Assembly: GCF_006539145.1 (NCBI RefSeq)
Contig: NZ_BJML01000011.1
Coordinates: forward strand, 1 to 64,000
Direction: 5' to 3'
From: Microbacterium testaceum
Lineage (GTDB): Bacteria; Actinomycetota; Actinomycetes; Actinomycetales; Microbacteriaceae
DNA length: 64,000 nt
Positions within the stretch are counted from its first letter, which is position 1; every line of letters begins with the position of its first letter. This document shows, in pieces, positions 39,743 to 48,029 of the stretch. Both the position numbers and the translations under genes were made by a program. A model generated the notes under the pieces. That model ran no database searches. It was not told where the DNA came from and saw only the letters and a list, made by a program, of their open reading frames with translations.

Positions 39743-42229
39743 ATGACTCTCACCGACTTCCTCTCCAAGTTCGACGGCGTCGAGGAGACCGCCGACGGCT
39801 ACCTCGCGCCGTGCCCCGCTCACGCCGACTCCCACAACTCCCTTCGCGTCACGATCGGCCAGACCGGCAACGTCCTCCTCAAGTGCCGCGCCGGATGCCA
39901 GACCCCGGCCGTCGTCGAGAAGGTCGGCATGACCATGCGCGACCTCGCCCGCATGCGCGTCGACGACTCGATCCCGGCGACGAAGAAGGCCTCCGTGGCG
40001 CTCCCGGCGACCCCGGCCGCCATCGCGGGCCTCGCGATGCGCCTCGACGGCTATGCCTCCGCCCTCGTGACCGGGACGCGCGTGCCCGAGGCGGATGAAG
40101 CCTTCACTTACGCCGCCGACCGATTCGGTCTCGGCGCTGACGACGTCTACCGTCTTGGCCTCGGCTACGTCGACGACATCGGTGGCGGCCCCCGCCTCGT
40201 CGTCCCGTTCCGCGACCCCGACGGCGTCGCCCGCAACTTCCAGGCCCGCGCGCTCGAGAAGGACGCCGCCGTCCGTTGGCTCGGCCCCAAGTCGCCCGAG
40301 GGTGGCTCCTGGGCCAAGACCGGCTTCTTCCCCGGGGCCTCCGGCTGGCCCGAGGTGCTTATCTGTGAGGGCCCCGGTGACGCCCTGACCGGCGCCGCCC
40401 TCGGCTACGACACCATCGGCATCGCCGGGGCATCCCACGCGGGCAACCCCGCGATCGTCGACGAGGTGGCCGGATGGCTCGGCGACCGTGAGGCGATCGT
40501 CGCCGGAGACGGCGACCCCGCCGGCCGTCGCTTCTCCGCGACCCTGGCCGAGGGCCTCGTCGCTCGAGGCGTCCGTGTCCGCGTGCTCGACCTCGGCGAC
40601 GGCCTCGACCTGACCGACTGGCGCGCTCAGAACCCCGCCGCCTTCTCGCGCGAGGTCATCCGCGCCATCGCCGAGGCGAAGCCCGTGGCATCCCGCGAGG
40701 CCTCCCTCCTGGCGTGGGACGAGCGCGTCTACGCTCTCTCCGACCTCGGCGGCGCCCGCTACCTCCGCGACTACGTCGAGAGCATCGGCTCCGGCGTGAA
40801 GTACACCGAGGAGGTCGGCTTCCTCCTCCTCGACTCCGGCGTCTGGCGCAAGGACGATCGCCAGGCCACGCGCACGCACGCGCAGGAGGTCGCCGACATC
40901 GTCAAGCGCCTCGCCCTCGAGGCGTCCAAGGCCGCGACCGAGGGGGCGACCGAGGAGGAACGCGAGCGCAACAAGAAGCGCGCCGGCCGCTTCCAGCGCT
41001 ACTCCCAGCACGTCCAAACGACGCGCGGCATCGACTCCATGCTCCGCGAGCTGCAAGCGGTCCGGGGCGTGCCCGCGTCGCTCGAGGACTTCGACAAGCA
41101 CCCGGAACTTCTCGCGTGCCGCAACGGCGTCGTCAACCTCAAGACCGGCGAGCTCCGCCCGCACGACCCGCACCTCCTTCTGACGCGCCGCGTGGAGCTG
41201 GACTACAACCCCCGCGCCACCGCGCCGCGATGGGAGGCGTTCCTCGACGAGGTCTTCCCCGCCTACCCCGACCTCCCCGCCTACATGCGCCGTCTCGTCG
41301 GCTACGGCATCACGGGCAGCACGGCCGAGCAATGCTTCGCCGTCCATTGGGGCGGCGGCGCTAACGGCAAGTCGGTCTTCACCGACACGCTCACGGAGGT
41401 CTTCCGAGAGCTGACGACCACTACGCCCTTCTCGACCTTCGAGGAGCGCCCTTCTGGCGGCATCCCCAACGACCTCGCCGCGCTCAAGGGCGCCCGTCTC
41501 GTCATGGCATCCGAGGGCGAGGCGGGTAAGCGCATGGCCGAGGCCGTGCTCAAGCGCGTCACCGGCCGCGACCTTATCTCCGCACGCTTCATGCGCAAGG
41601 AGTTCTTCGAGTTCCGCCCCACCTTCCTCCTCATGCTGGCGACCAACGCCAAACCGGAGTTTCGCGGGCAGGATGACGGCCTATGGCGTCGCGTGAAGTT
41701 CATCCCCTGGGAGCGCTTCTTCGCGCCGCACGAGCGCGACGGTCGTCTCGGCGACAAGCTCCTCGCCGAGGCCGAGGGCATCTTCGCCTGGGCCGTGGCC
41801 GGGGCTATCGAGTGGTACGCCCACGGCCTCCGTGACCCCGAGACCGTCAGTGCACACACGAAGGAATACCGCGAGACCTCCGACGCCCTGGCGGGCTTCC
41901 TGCCCGGCATCTTCGTCGCCGACGGCGAGGCGGGCCGCGTCTCGGGCAAAACCCTTTTCGAGGCCTACCTCGAGTGGGCCGACGAGGAGAACCTCCCGCA
42001 GCGCGAGCGCTGGACCCGGCGAACGTTCTTCTCGGCGCTCGAGGAGCGGAAGCTCGTGAAGGTCAAGACCGCCTCCGGCGTGGCCTTCGAGGGCGTCCGA
42101 CGGGCCCGCCGAACGGATGCCGTGAAGGAGGGCGACCAGGACGCAGAAATTGCCCGGGCAGCCGCGGGCACTCAGGCGGTCTCCTCTGCAACAGAAATCA
42201 CCGGCGCCGACCTGGACGACGCCATCTAA
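39743..42229 (+). CDS. DNA primase-helicase (Toprim plus D5/SF3 helicase)
   Basis: 828 residues combining primase and replicative helicase. An N-terminal zinc finger (CPAH..., CRAGC), a Toprim core with LICEGPGDALTGAA (~206) and AGDGDPAGR (~254), a D5-type linker at ~300-500, and an SF3/AAA+ helicase with Walker A GGGANGKS (~537), LVMASEGEAGK (~586) and LLMLATNAKPEF (~632). Complete and of normal length. A phage promoter copy is embedded in its 3' end. Confidence 0.92.
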   Translation: MTLTDFLSKFDGVEETADGYLAPCPAHADSHNSLRVTIGQTGNVLLKCRAGCQTPAVVEKVGMTMRDLARMRVDDSIPATKKASVALPATPAAIAGLAMRLDGYASALVTGTRVPEADEAFTYAADRFGLGADDVYRLGLGYVDDIGGGPRLVVPFRDPDGVARNFQARALEKDAAVRWLGPKSPEGGSWAKTGFFPGASGWPEVLICEGPGDALTGAALGYDTIGIAGASHAGNPAIVDEVAGWLGDREAIVAGDGDPAGRRFSATLAEGLVARGVRVRVLDLGDGLDLTDWRAQNPAAFSREVIRAIAEAKPVASREASLLAWDERVYALSDLGGARYLRDYVESIGSGVKYTEEVGFLLLDSGVWRKDDRQATRTHAQEVADIVKRLALEASKAATEGATEEERERNKKRAGRFQRYSQHVQTTRGIDSMLRELQAVRGVPASLEDFDKHPELLACRNGVVNLKTGELRPHDPHLLLTRRVELDYNPRATAPRWEAFLDEVFPAYPDLPAYMRRLVGYGITGSTAEQCFAVHWGGGANGKSVFTDTLTEVFRELTTTTPFSTFEERPSGGIPNDLAALKGARLVMASEGEAGKRMAEAVLKRVTGRDLISARFMRKEFFEFRPTFLLMLATNAKPEFRGQDDGLWRRVKFIPWERFFAPHERDGRLGDKLLAEAEGIFAWAVAGAIEWYAHGLRDPETVSAHTKEYRETSDALAGFLPGIFVADGEAGRVSGKTLFEAYLEWADEENLPQRERWTRRTFFSALEERKLVKVKTASGVAFEGVRRARRTDAVKEGDQDAEIARAAAGTQAVSSATEITGADLDDAI
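42156..42187 (+). promoter_or_regulatory. Phage bipartite promoter element inside primase 3' end
   Basis: GGGCAG (42156-42161), 13 nt, GGCGGTCTCCTCT (42175-42187), lying in the last codons of the primase-helicase. The predicted start near 42190 yields a 52-nt leader with GAGAGGG before the ATG at 42242. Confidence 0.78.
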
Positions 42230-42241
42230 GAGAGGGCCCTC

Positions 42242-42505
42242 ATGGCTGACACCAACACCCGCAACGCTCAGCGCTTCTTCATCGTGGAGCGCCCCTACTT
42301 CACGCAGGGGGGCGCCCGCTTCTTCCTCGACGAGGAGGACGGCCCCGCCGCCCCGCGTGAGGGCGACGTCGTCGACTTCCTCTCCGGCCCGGACGAAGAG
42401 GGAGACGCCATGGTCCGCTTCCGTGGCAACGAGTACGACATCGCGCAGAGCGCCATGGTGTCCGTCGAAACGATGCTCGCCCTCGTCCGCACGCACGGCC
42501 TGTAA
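42242..42505 (+). CDS. Unknown small protein
   Basis: 87 residues, acidic, beta-like (RFFIVERPYFTQGGARFFLDEEDGP...GDAMVRFRGNEYDIAQSAMVSVETM). First gene under the embedded promoter, leading into the DNA polymerase operon. Function unknown. Confidence 0.65.
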   Translation: MADTNTRNAQRFFIVERPYFTQGGARFFLDEEDGPAAPREGDVVDFLSGPDEEGDAMVRFRGNEYDIAQSAMVSVETMLALVRTHGL

Positions 42506-42514
42506 GGAGACCGC

Positions 42515-42838
42515 ATGCCGAACTTCACCCCCACCCACCGCGTCAAGAGCGACCACCCGACGTACAACAACGGCGACACCTCCTCGTGGTTCGCCCTCGG
42601 CGACCTCGTCGTCCTCACGGAGCCGCACCCCGATCGGGACGGCGACGTCCGGGCCAAGAAGGCGGGCGCTCAAGATCACTGGATCGCGCTCTCGTGCCTC
42701 GAGCCGCTGACCGGGGAGTCGACCGGCTCCGCCGCGACGATCAAGCGCGACGCCCTCATCGACGCCGCTCGTGACGCCGGGGTCGAGTACAGCCTCGCCA
42801 CGGTCATCGCCGACGCCGCGGAGAACCGCTCCCGGTAG
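42515..42838 (+). CDS. Unknown small protein
   Basis: 107 residues with an AAGGAGACCGC ribosome binding site. The first part resembles a small beta barrel (HRVKSDHPTYNNGDTSSWFALGDLVVLTEPHPDRDGD...). The C-terminal helix DALIDAARDAGVEYSLATVIADAAE is typical of actinophage proteins of unknown role. Confidence 0.65.
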   Translation: MPNFTPTHRVKSDHPTYNNGDTSSWFALGDLVVLTEPHPDRDGDVRAKKAGAQDHWIALSCLEPLTGESTGSAATIKRDALIDAARDAGVEYSLATVIADAAENRSR

Positions 42839-42862
42839 CCCGCCTCCGCGTCCCGCTCATCT

Positions 42863-42901
42863 GCCCCGCCCTTCGCCATCCCGCGCGAGGGGCGGGGCTC
42901 G
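42863..42901 (+). terminator. Terminator-like hairpin
   Basis: GCCCCGCCC / GGGCGGGGC followed by TCG, without a long T run. Confidence 0.55.
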
Positions 42902-42921
42902 TCGTCGTTCCAGGAGGTCCG

Positions 42922-43134
42922 ATGCACACGAACATGACCGGCGGTCCAACCGATCGCCCCCGCCGCCCCCACCACTCCCACCTCACGCAGAGCCATCGCT
43001 CGCCCGTCCCGGGCTGCCCCGCGTGCGCGCTCATCCGCCTCGACGTCATGCGCTACCCGCCGCACGTCGTCGAGGCACTCTCCGCCGCGCACCAGCTCCC
43101 GCCCGTCCCTCAGCCCCCGGAGGCCTCGCCTTGA
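42922..43134 (+). CDS. Unknown small His/Pro-rich protein
   Basis: 70 residues: a His-rich basic stretch (RPRRPHHSHLTQSHRSPV) and CPAC, which could bind zinc. CAGGAGGTCC precedes the ATG. Its stop overlaps the DNA polymerase start. Confidence 0.6.
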   Translation: MHTNMTGGPTDRPRRPHHSHLTQSHRSPVPGCPACALIRLDVMRYPPHVVEALSAAHQLPPVPQPPEASP

Positions 43135-44996
43135 TCCACTACACGCACACCATCGCCGGGGACGAGTGCTCGATCTTCATGCCGGAGCGCCGCTCTGAGC
43201 TAGCCGGGCTGTGGGCCTTCCTCGGCCAGGGCGACAAGGTGCTCTGCATCGACACGGAGACGACCGGCCTCGACATCTACTCCCCCGGCTTCCAGCTCCG
43301 CCTCTTCCAGGTCGGCAACGGCCGGGAGGCGTGGGTACTCCGCGCCGACCTCTTCCTCGACGTCATCGCTCAGGTACTCCGGCAACCGCGCTTCTTCACG
43401 GCGCACAATGCCCCGTTCGACCTCAAGGTCATCGACCGGCACGTCGGCGTCACGATCGAGGAACTCAACGCCCGCGTCTTCGATACGCGCATCTTCGCGC
43501 ACCTCCTCGACCCCCGGCAGCCCGACGAGGGCGGGGCCGGGCTCGGCCTCAAGCCGCTCTCGGCCATCTACGTCGACGACTCCGCCCCCGATACCGGAGA
43601 CGGCCTCAACGCCGTCTTCCGCACGATCCGCGACGACGAGGGCAAGCTTTGCACGAAAGGCAACGGCTGGCGCTTCATCCCGATCGACCATCCGACCTAC
43701 GTGCGCTATGCCGGCCTGGACGTCATCCTCGGCTCTCGCCTCTTCGCGGAGCTGGCGCCGACGGTCAAGGACCTGGGCATGGGCGGCCTGTCCAAGTTCG
43801 AGCACCACCTCCAAGGCCTCCTCATGGTCATGGAGCGGCGCGGCTTTCTCATCGACGTCCCCTACGTGCAGCAGCTCGACGCCACGCTTGAGGACGAGGC
43901 CGAGAAGTTCGCCACCGTCGCCCGGCGCTACGGCGTCGAGAAGGTCGGCTCGACCGCTCAGGTGTCGGAGGCCCTTCTCGGCATGGGCGAGAAGCTGACG
44001 GAGCGCACCGACGCCGGGGCCTGGAAGGTCGACAAGGGCGTCCTCATGCCGCTCGCCGACCTGGATGACCAATGGCAGCGGATCGAGGCCCGGACGCCGA
44101 ACCCGCTGGCCGACGCCGTCCTCCGCTCCAAGCGCGCCGACAAGTGGCGCAAGTCCTACGTCGGGGCGTTCCTCGACCTCAAGGACTCCAACGACCGCTT
44201 GCACCCCTTCATCGGCGGCCTACAGGCGCGCACCGCGCGCATGTCGATCAGCCGCCCGCCGTTGCAGCAGCTCCCCTCGGGCGACTGGCAGATCAGGCGC
44301 GCGCTCATCGCCGACCCGGGGCACCTCATCATCGCGGCCGACTACTCCCAGGTCGAAATGCGAGTGCTCGCGGCGCTCTGCCAGGACAAGACGCTCATGG
44401 AGGCAATCAAGTCCGGGACCGACCTCCACGACTTCACCGCCGCTCGAGTCTTCGGCCCCGACTTCACGAAGCGTCAGCGAAAGGTCGCGAAGGCCATCGG
44501 CTTCGGCAAGGTCTACGGCGGAGGCGCGGCCACCGTCTCCCGGCAGACCGGCGTGCCCATCGACGACGTCCGCCCGGCCATGGGCGCCTACGACGCGACC
44601 TTCCCCGGCATCAAGCGATACGGCGCCAAGTTGCAGAGCCGCGCGCAGTACGGCAAGCGCGAGGTCGTCACCGTCTCGGGGCGGCATCTTCCGCTGGACC
44701 GCGACCGGCTCTACGCGGCGACCAACTACGTCGTCCAGTCCACGGCGCGCGACCTCCTCGCGCAGGCCATCGTCGACATCTTCGACGCCGGGCTCGGCGA
44801 CACGCTCCTCCTTCCCGTCCACGACGAACTCATCGCGCAGGCCCCCGCGGCCGATGCCGAGGACGTCATCCGGGAGATTGGCCGCCTCATGGAGTCGACC
44901 TTCTACTCAATCCCGATCGTCTCCGACCCCGAGGTCTATGGCCGCTCCTGGGGCTCGGGCTACGGCATCCCGGAAGGTCTCGACGCCGCCGCATAG
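43131..44996 (+). CDS. DNA polymerase I (family A) with 3'-5' exonuclease
   Basis: 621 residues from a TTG preceded by GGAGGC and overlapping the previous stop. The exonuclease has DxE in CIDTETTG (~39), FTAHNAPFDLKVI (~86) and the YAGLDVILGSRLF Asp (~197). The polymerase has motif A DYSQVEMR (~404), the O-helix RKVAKAIGFGKVYGGG (~450) and motif C VHDEL (~563). It lacks the 5' nuclease, as usual in phages. It would replicate phage DNA with the primase-helicase. Confidence 0.93.
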   Translation: MIHYTHTIAGDECSIFMPERRSELAGLWAFLGQGDKVLCIDTETTGLDIYSPGFQLRLFQVGNGREAWVLRADLFLDVIAQVLRQPRFFTAHNAPFDLKVIDRHVGVTIEELNARVFDTRIFAHLLDPRQPDEGGAGLGLKPLSAIYVDDSAPDTGDGLNAVFRTIRDDEGKLCTKGNGWRFIPIDHPTYVRYAGLDVILGSRLFAELAPTVKDLGMGGLSKFEHHLQGLLMVMERRGFLIDVPYVQQLDATLEDEAEKFATVARRYGVEKVGSTAQVSEALLGMGEKLTERTDAGAWKVDKGVLMPLADLDDQWQRIEARTPNPLADAVLRSKRADKWRKSYVGAFLDLKDSNDRLHPFIGGLQARTARMSISRPPLQQLPSGDWQIRRALIADPGHLIIAADYSQVEMRVLAALCQDKTLMEAIKSGTDLHDFTAARVFGPDFTKRQRKVAKAIGFGKVYGGGAATVSRQTGVPIDDVRPAMGAYDATFPGIKRYGAKLQSRAQYGKREVVTVSGRHLPLDRDRLYAATNYVVQSTARDLLAQAIVDIFDAGLGDTLLLPVHDELIAQAPAADAEDVIREIGRLMESTFYSIPIVSDPEVYGRSWGSGYGIPEGLDAAA

Positions 44997-45099
44997 AGCG
45001 ACTCGTTGGTCGTTCGACCCTCCACCCGCGTACAACACCATGACGGCTTACACCGTGCCGCCCTCGGGCGTATCACGGTCATGCACCGAAAGAAGACCC

Positions 45100-45411
45100 A
45101 TGCCCCACCACGGCGACCTCATCCGCTCCGCAGGAGCATCCCTCATCCGCCTCGGCGAGAACCTCGGCCACGCCGCCGATGTTCAATGGCTCCCGCCGGC
45201 CGCCCCGTCCAAGCGCAACGACACCGCCGAGCGAGCCTCCGGCCTCGTCTCCAACCCCACGCTCGACACGGCGACCGACGAGCGCCGCCTCAAGGTCCGC
45301 GCCGCGGTCATCGAGGCCGAGACCCTCCTCGAGCGAATGCGCGGGACGGCCGACGACGCGGCCGACCGGCTCGAGGCGGCGTTACAGGGCTGGGCGGGCG
45401 AGCGGGCGTGA
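45100..45411 (+). CDS. Unknown helical protein
   Basis: 103 residues. The C-terminal half is a charged helix (RRLKVRAAVIEAETLLERMRGTADDAADRLEAALQGW). CGAAAGAAGACCC before this ATG supports it over an in-frame ATG at 45040. Function unknown. Confidence 0.6.
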   Translation: MPHHGDLIRSAGASLIRLGENLGHAADVQWLPPAAPSKRNDTAERASGLVSNPTLDTATDERRLKVRAAVIEAETLLERMRGTADDAADRLEAALQGWAGERA

Positions 45412-45756
45412 CACGCCCTCGCGTGTGGATGCTCGCGCAAAGATTCACACGCGATAGGGTGGACCCTGTCAAGGGGCTCTCTGTCACTTGACAACCTCTC
45501 CCTAACAGAGAGTCTCCACTCGCCCATCCCCAAGGGCGGGCACCCCGTGCATTGACGCGCGGGCTCTGCCTGCCCTTCTCGACCCCGCACTCCCGCTACG
45601 AGCGGGCGCAGCCGTGCCACGGCCGCCTTCGGCGTGCCCTCTGGCCGTTTCGCCGCGCCCCCTCCCTAGCGCTATTCGTCGCGCCTTCGTGGCGACGTCG
45701 CGCGCATATTCGCGCGCTCACACACCAACGCAACACCCAACGAAAGAGGGACCACC
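45412..45756. other. Noncoding control region upstream of the sigma factor
   Basis: 345 bases without a convincing gene. It holds TCGCGC-N16-TAGGGT (45433-45460), a possible host-type promoter. CTCTCTGT (45477-45484) and its inverse ACAGAGAG (45505-45512) flank a 20-nt loop containing TTGACA. GTGTGGATGC..TTCACACGCG-type short inverted repeats also occur. It is a candidate for sigma-gene control or for a replication origin. Confidence 0.45.
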
Positions 45757-46533
45757 ATGACCGCTCACACGACGCTCCGCGCCATCTTCGACGACAAGCT
45801 CGTCGCCCGCGAGAAGCTCGAGCACGCCGAAGAGACGCGCCTCGTCCGCGCAGCTCAGGACGGCGACCTCGACGCCTACAACACGCTCCTCCGCCAGTAC
45901 GCCCACGGCCTCCGCTCGCTCGCAGAGCAGGAGTACGCCCGCGCGGGCGGTCACGTCAGCCACGACGAGACGCGCGCCAACGTACTCCTCGCCTTCGCCG
46001 AGGCGGTCCACGAGTGCCAGGCCGGCGATCGCGTGGCCTTCCGGCTCCCGAAGGCGACCCTCCGCGTCGCGGACGAGCACCACCTCGTCGGCGGCTTCAC
46101 GATCGCGGAGCGCACCCGGCAGCGCTACATGCAGGCCCTCCGTGAGGCTGGCCCGGACGGCGACGCCGAGGCGAAGGCGCGCGAGCTCGGCATGACGCGC
46201 GAGACGTTCCTCTCCGTGCGCGACGCCCTCGGCGCCTCGAGCTTCGACGGCATCCTCGAGGAGCAGGGCGACGCAGGCATGCAGGCCATCGGCCTCGAGC
46301 GGGGCTACTCCACCGTCGAGCAGCGGGCCGACGTCGCCAAGGCCTTCGCGGCGGTCGACGTCATCACGGGCGACGTCATCCGGGACGCCTACGGCTTCAC
46401 CGAGTATGACCCGATCCCCGACGCCGAAATCGCCCACCGCCGCGGGTACTCGCGCTCGAAGGTGCAGCGCCTCCGCTCCGAGGGCCTCTCGACCATGCGC
46501 AAGGCCCTCAATGTCCCGGAGGTGTCCGCATGA
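45757..46533 (+). CDS. Phage RNA polymerase sigma factor (sigma-70 family)
   Basis: 258 residues. Region 2-like LVRAAQDGDLDAYNTLLRQYAHGLRSLAEQEYARAGGHVSHDETRANVLLAFAEAVHE (~30-90). Region 3-like ERTRQRYMQALREAGPDGDAEAKARELGMTRETFLSVRDAL and ASSFDGILEEQGD (~115-175). Region 4 helix-turn-helix DAEIAHRRGYSRSKVQRLRSEGLSTMRKAL (~220-250). This order is that of a full sigma factor lacking region 1. Its likely job is to direct host RNA polymerase to the nine bipartite elements; that link is inferred. GAAAGAGGGACC precedes the ATG. Confidence 0.78.
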   Translation: MTAHTTLRAIFDDKLVAREKLEHAEETRLVRAAQDGDLDAYNTLLRQYAHGLRSLAEQEYARAGGHVSHDETRANVLLAFAEAVHECQAGDRVAFRLPKATLRVADEHHLVGGFTIAERTRQRYMQALREAGPDGDAEAKARELGMTRETFLSVRDALGASSFDGILEEQGDAGMQAIGLERGYSTVEQRADVAKAFAAVDVITGDVIRDAYGFTEYDPIPDAEIAHRRGYSRSKVQRLRSEGLSTMRKALNVPEVSA

Positions 46534-46772
46534 CTGTCCCGGTGTCCCACCGCGTCCTGACGCCCCTCGGCGAGGGCTACGTCGTCTCGATCGACGGCCA
46601 CACCGACGCCGTCACCGTCGGCTTCCACACACGCACGACGGGACGCTACTACCGCCGCGAGTTCCCGCCCGAGTCCGTGCGTCCCAAGCCCCACGGGCCG
46701 CGGGAGAGCGTCGAGGCCTTCATCGCCCGCAAGCACGACCCCGCGTGGAGGCCGTGGCGTTACCGGAGCTAG
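46530..46772 (+). CDS. Unknown small protein
   Basis: 80 residues, start overlapping the sigma stop. A small beta-barrel-like front (SHRVLTPLGEGYVVSIDGHTDAVTVGFHTRTTGRYYRREF) and a basic aromatic tail. Cotranscribed with the sigma gene; it could regulate it, but this is only context. Confidence 0.62.
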   Translation: MTVPVSHRVLTPLGEGYVVSIDGHTDAVTVGFHTRTTGRYYRREFPPESVRPKPHGPRESVEAFIARKHDPAWRPWRYRS

Positions 46773-46781
46773 CGGCCCGCT

Positions 46782-46813
46782 GGCCCCTGCCCCGTCCCGG
46801 GCGGGGGCCTTTC
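46782..46813 (+). terminator. Rho-independent terminator
   Basis: GGCCCCTGCCC / GGGCGGGGGCC then TTTCTC, ending the sigma operon. Confidence 0.75.
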
Positions 46814-46826
46814 TCCGTCCCGGCAC

Positions 46827-46855
46827 TTGCGCTCAAATGTGTGCGCGAGTACCGT
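46827..46855 (+). promoter_or_regulatory. Host-type promoter TTGCGC-N17-TACCGT
   Basis: The first 25 bases (46827-46851) are identical to 6155-6179. -10 TACCGT lies at 46850-46855. It drives the cluster of small genes from 46907. Confidence 0.68.
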
Positions 46856-46906
46856 CGTTCCCACGGGCCCTCCCCGCCCGCCCCACTCACTTGAAAGAGC
46901 GTCCCG

Positions 46907-47041
46907 ATGATGCCCCTCTACCCCGATGACCTCGGCGCCCTCGGCCCGGCCCTCGCCGGCCTGGCATGGGCCGCCTTCCTCCTGCCCCACGCCGCTCGCG
47001 TAAGCCGCGCAGCTCGTGTCAACCGAAAGGCCCGCCGATGA
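46907..47041 (+). CDS. Tiny hydrophobic protein
   Basis: 44 residues (MMPLYPDDLGALGPALAGLA...) with one hydrophobic segment and a basic tail ending NRKARR. TTGAAAGAGCG precedes the start; the stop overlaps the next ATG. A second ATG lies at 46910. Function unknown. Confidence 0.5.
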   Translation: MMPLYPDDLGALGPALAGLAWAAFLLPHAARVSRAARVNRKARR

Positions 47042-47205
47042 CCGCTCGACTCGTAGCCGAACACACCCGCACCCCGATCTTCGAGGGAGACGTCGAGAAG
47101 ATCGTCGAGGCGGTCAGCCTGGGAGGCGGCTTCGCCTGGTACATGCCTCGTGTCGCGGCTGAGGGCTCCCTCTGGGAGCGCGTCGCCGAGGGAGGCACGC
47201 GATGA
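47038..47205 (+). CDS. Tiny unknown protein
   Basis: 55 residues (MTARLVAEHTRTPIFEGDVEK...), GAAAGGC ribosome binding site, both ends overlapping neighbours. Function unknown. Confidence 0.52.
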   Translation: MTARLVAEHTRTPIFEGDVEKIVEAVSLGGGFAWYMPRVAAEGSLWERVAEGGTR

Positions 47206-47321
47206 CCCTTTCCGACGACGTCGACCGCCTGGCCTGGGCGTGGGTGCGCCTCCTCGTCGCCCTCGGCATCGGCCGCTACCGCCGAGCCCTCCGCCGCCTC
47301 CTCGAGCGGGGCATCCGGTGA
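47202..47321 (+). CDS. Tiny basic helical protein
   Basis: 39 residues (MTLSDDVDRLAWAWVRLLVA...), amphipathic and Arg-rich at the end. GGGAGGC ribosome binding site; overlaps both neighbours. Function unknown. Confidence 0.48.
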   Translation: MTLSDDVDRLAWAWVRLLVALGIGRYRRALRRLLERGIR

Positions 47322-47977
47322 GTCACTCCCCCGCGCGCATCAACCCGGACTCGCGCGGCGTCCTCTTCCTCGCCGTAGGCATCACGGTCCTCCTGGCCCT
47401 CGCGTCCTTCCTCCTGTCCTACGCGGGCCTCGTCGCTGTCGCCGCATGGGCCGCCGTCCCGGCGTGGCTGTCCTGGGCCGTCCCGGTCACGATCGACGGG
47501 GCGATCCTCGTCTACACGCTCGCGGCCCTCGTCTTCCGCGCTCGAGGCGAGGGGGCCCGCGTGGCGTGGGCCTCCCTGTCCCTCTTCACTGCCCTCTCCG
47601 TCGCGGCCAACGCGGCGCACGCCTGGGACGCGGGACAAGGAGACCCTCGAGCGGGCCTCGGCGCGGTCATCGCGGGCCTCGCCCCCGTGGCCGTGCTCCT
47701 GACGACGCACACACTCGCGCGGCTCATCATCGCCCCTCCGCTCCGCGCGGAGGCGTCCGAGACCGTGGCGGCTCCCTGGGCTGTCGCCGCGGGCCGCGTG
47801 TGGGCCGCTGACGAGGTCGGCGAGCCGGAGGCGGACGTCGCCGAGCCGGAGCCCGAACCCCGGGACGAGCGCATCCTCGCCCTCCGCGCGCAGCGATGGA
47901 GCCTACGCCAGATCGCCGAGGAGGTCGGCGTCGGAAAGACGACCGTGGAGCGCGTGCTCGCCAAGGCGGTCGCGTGA
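47318..47977 (+). CDS. DUF2637 (SpdB-like) membrane protein with C-terminal helix-turn-helix
   Basis: 219 residues from a GTG overlapping the previous stop. Four hydrophobic segments (~14-38, 40-62 with WLSWAVPVTIDGAILVYTLAALVF, 76-94, 106-126) form the DUF2637 domain known from actinobacterial mobile elements and SpdB transfer proteins. The tail (~186-215, ERILALRAQRWSLRQIAEEVGVGKTTVERVLAKA) is a resolvase-type HTH. A membrane-tethered DNA-binding role, such as in copy control or segregation, is plausible but unproven. Confidence 0.75.
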   Translation: MSHSPARINPDSRGVLFLAVGITVLLALASFLLSYAGLVAVAAWAAVPAWLSWAVPVTIDGAILVYTLAALVFRARGEGARVAWASLSLFTALSVAANAAHAWDAGQGDPRAGLGAVIAGLAPVAVLLTTHTLARLIIAPPLRAEASETVAAPWAVAAGRVWAADEVGEPEADVAEPEPEPRDERILALRAQRWSLRQIAEEVGVGKTTVERVLAKAVA

Positions 47978-48029
47978 GCATGTGTGCGCTAGGCTCGCGC
48001 GAGTCCCTACCGATGAAAGGCCAAGCCGC

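Noticed and set aside
43200..44204. 334-codon minus-strand frame opposite DNA polymerase
   Set aside because: Shadow frame; polymerase and exonuclease motifs are all on the plus strand.
45552..46145. Plus-strand frame through the noncoding region into the sigma gene
   Set aside because: Arg-rich out-of-frame translation that overlaps the well-supported sigma gene.
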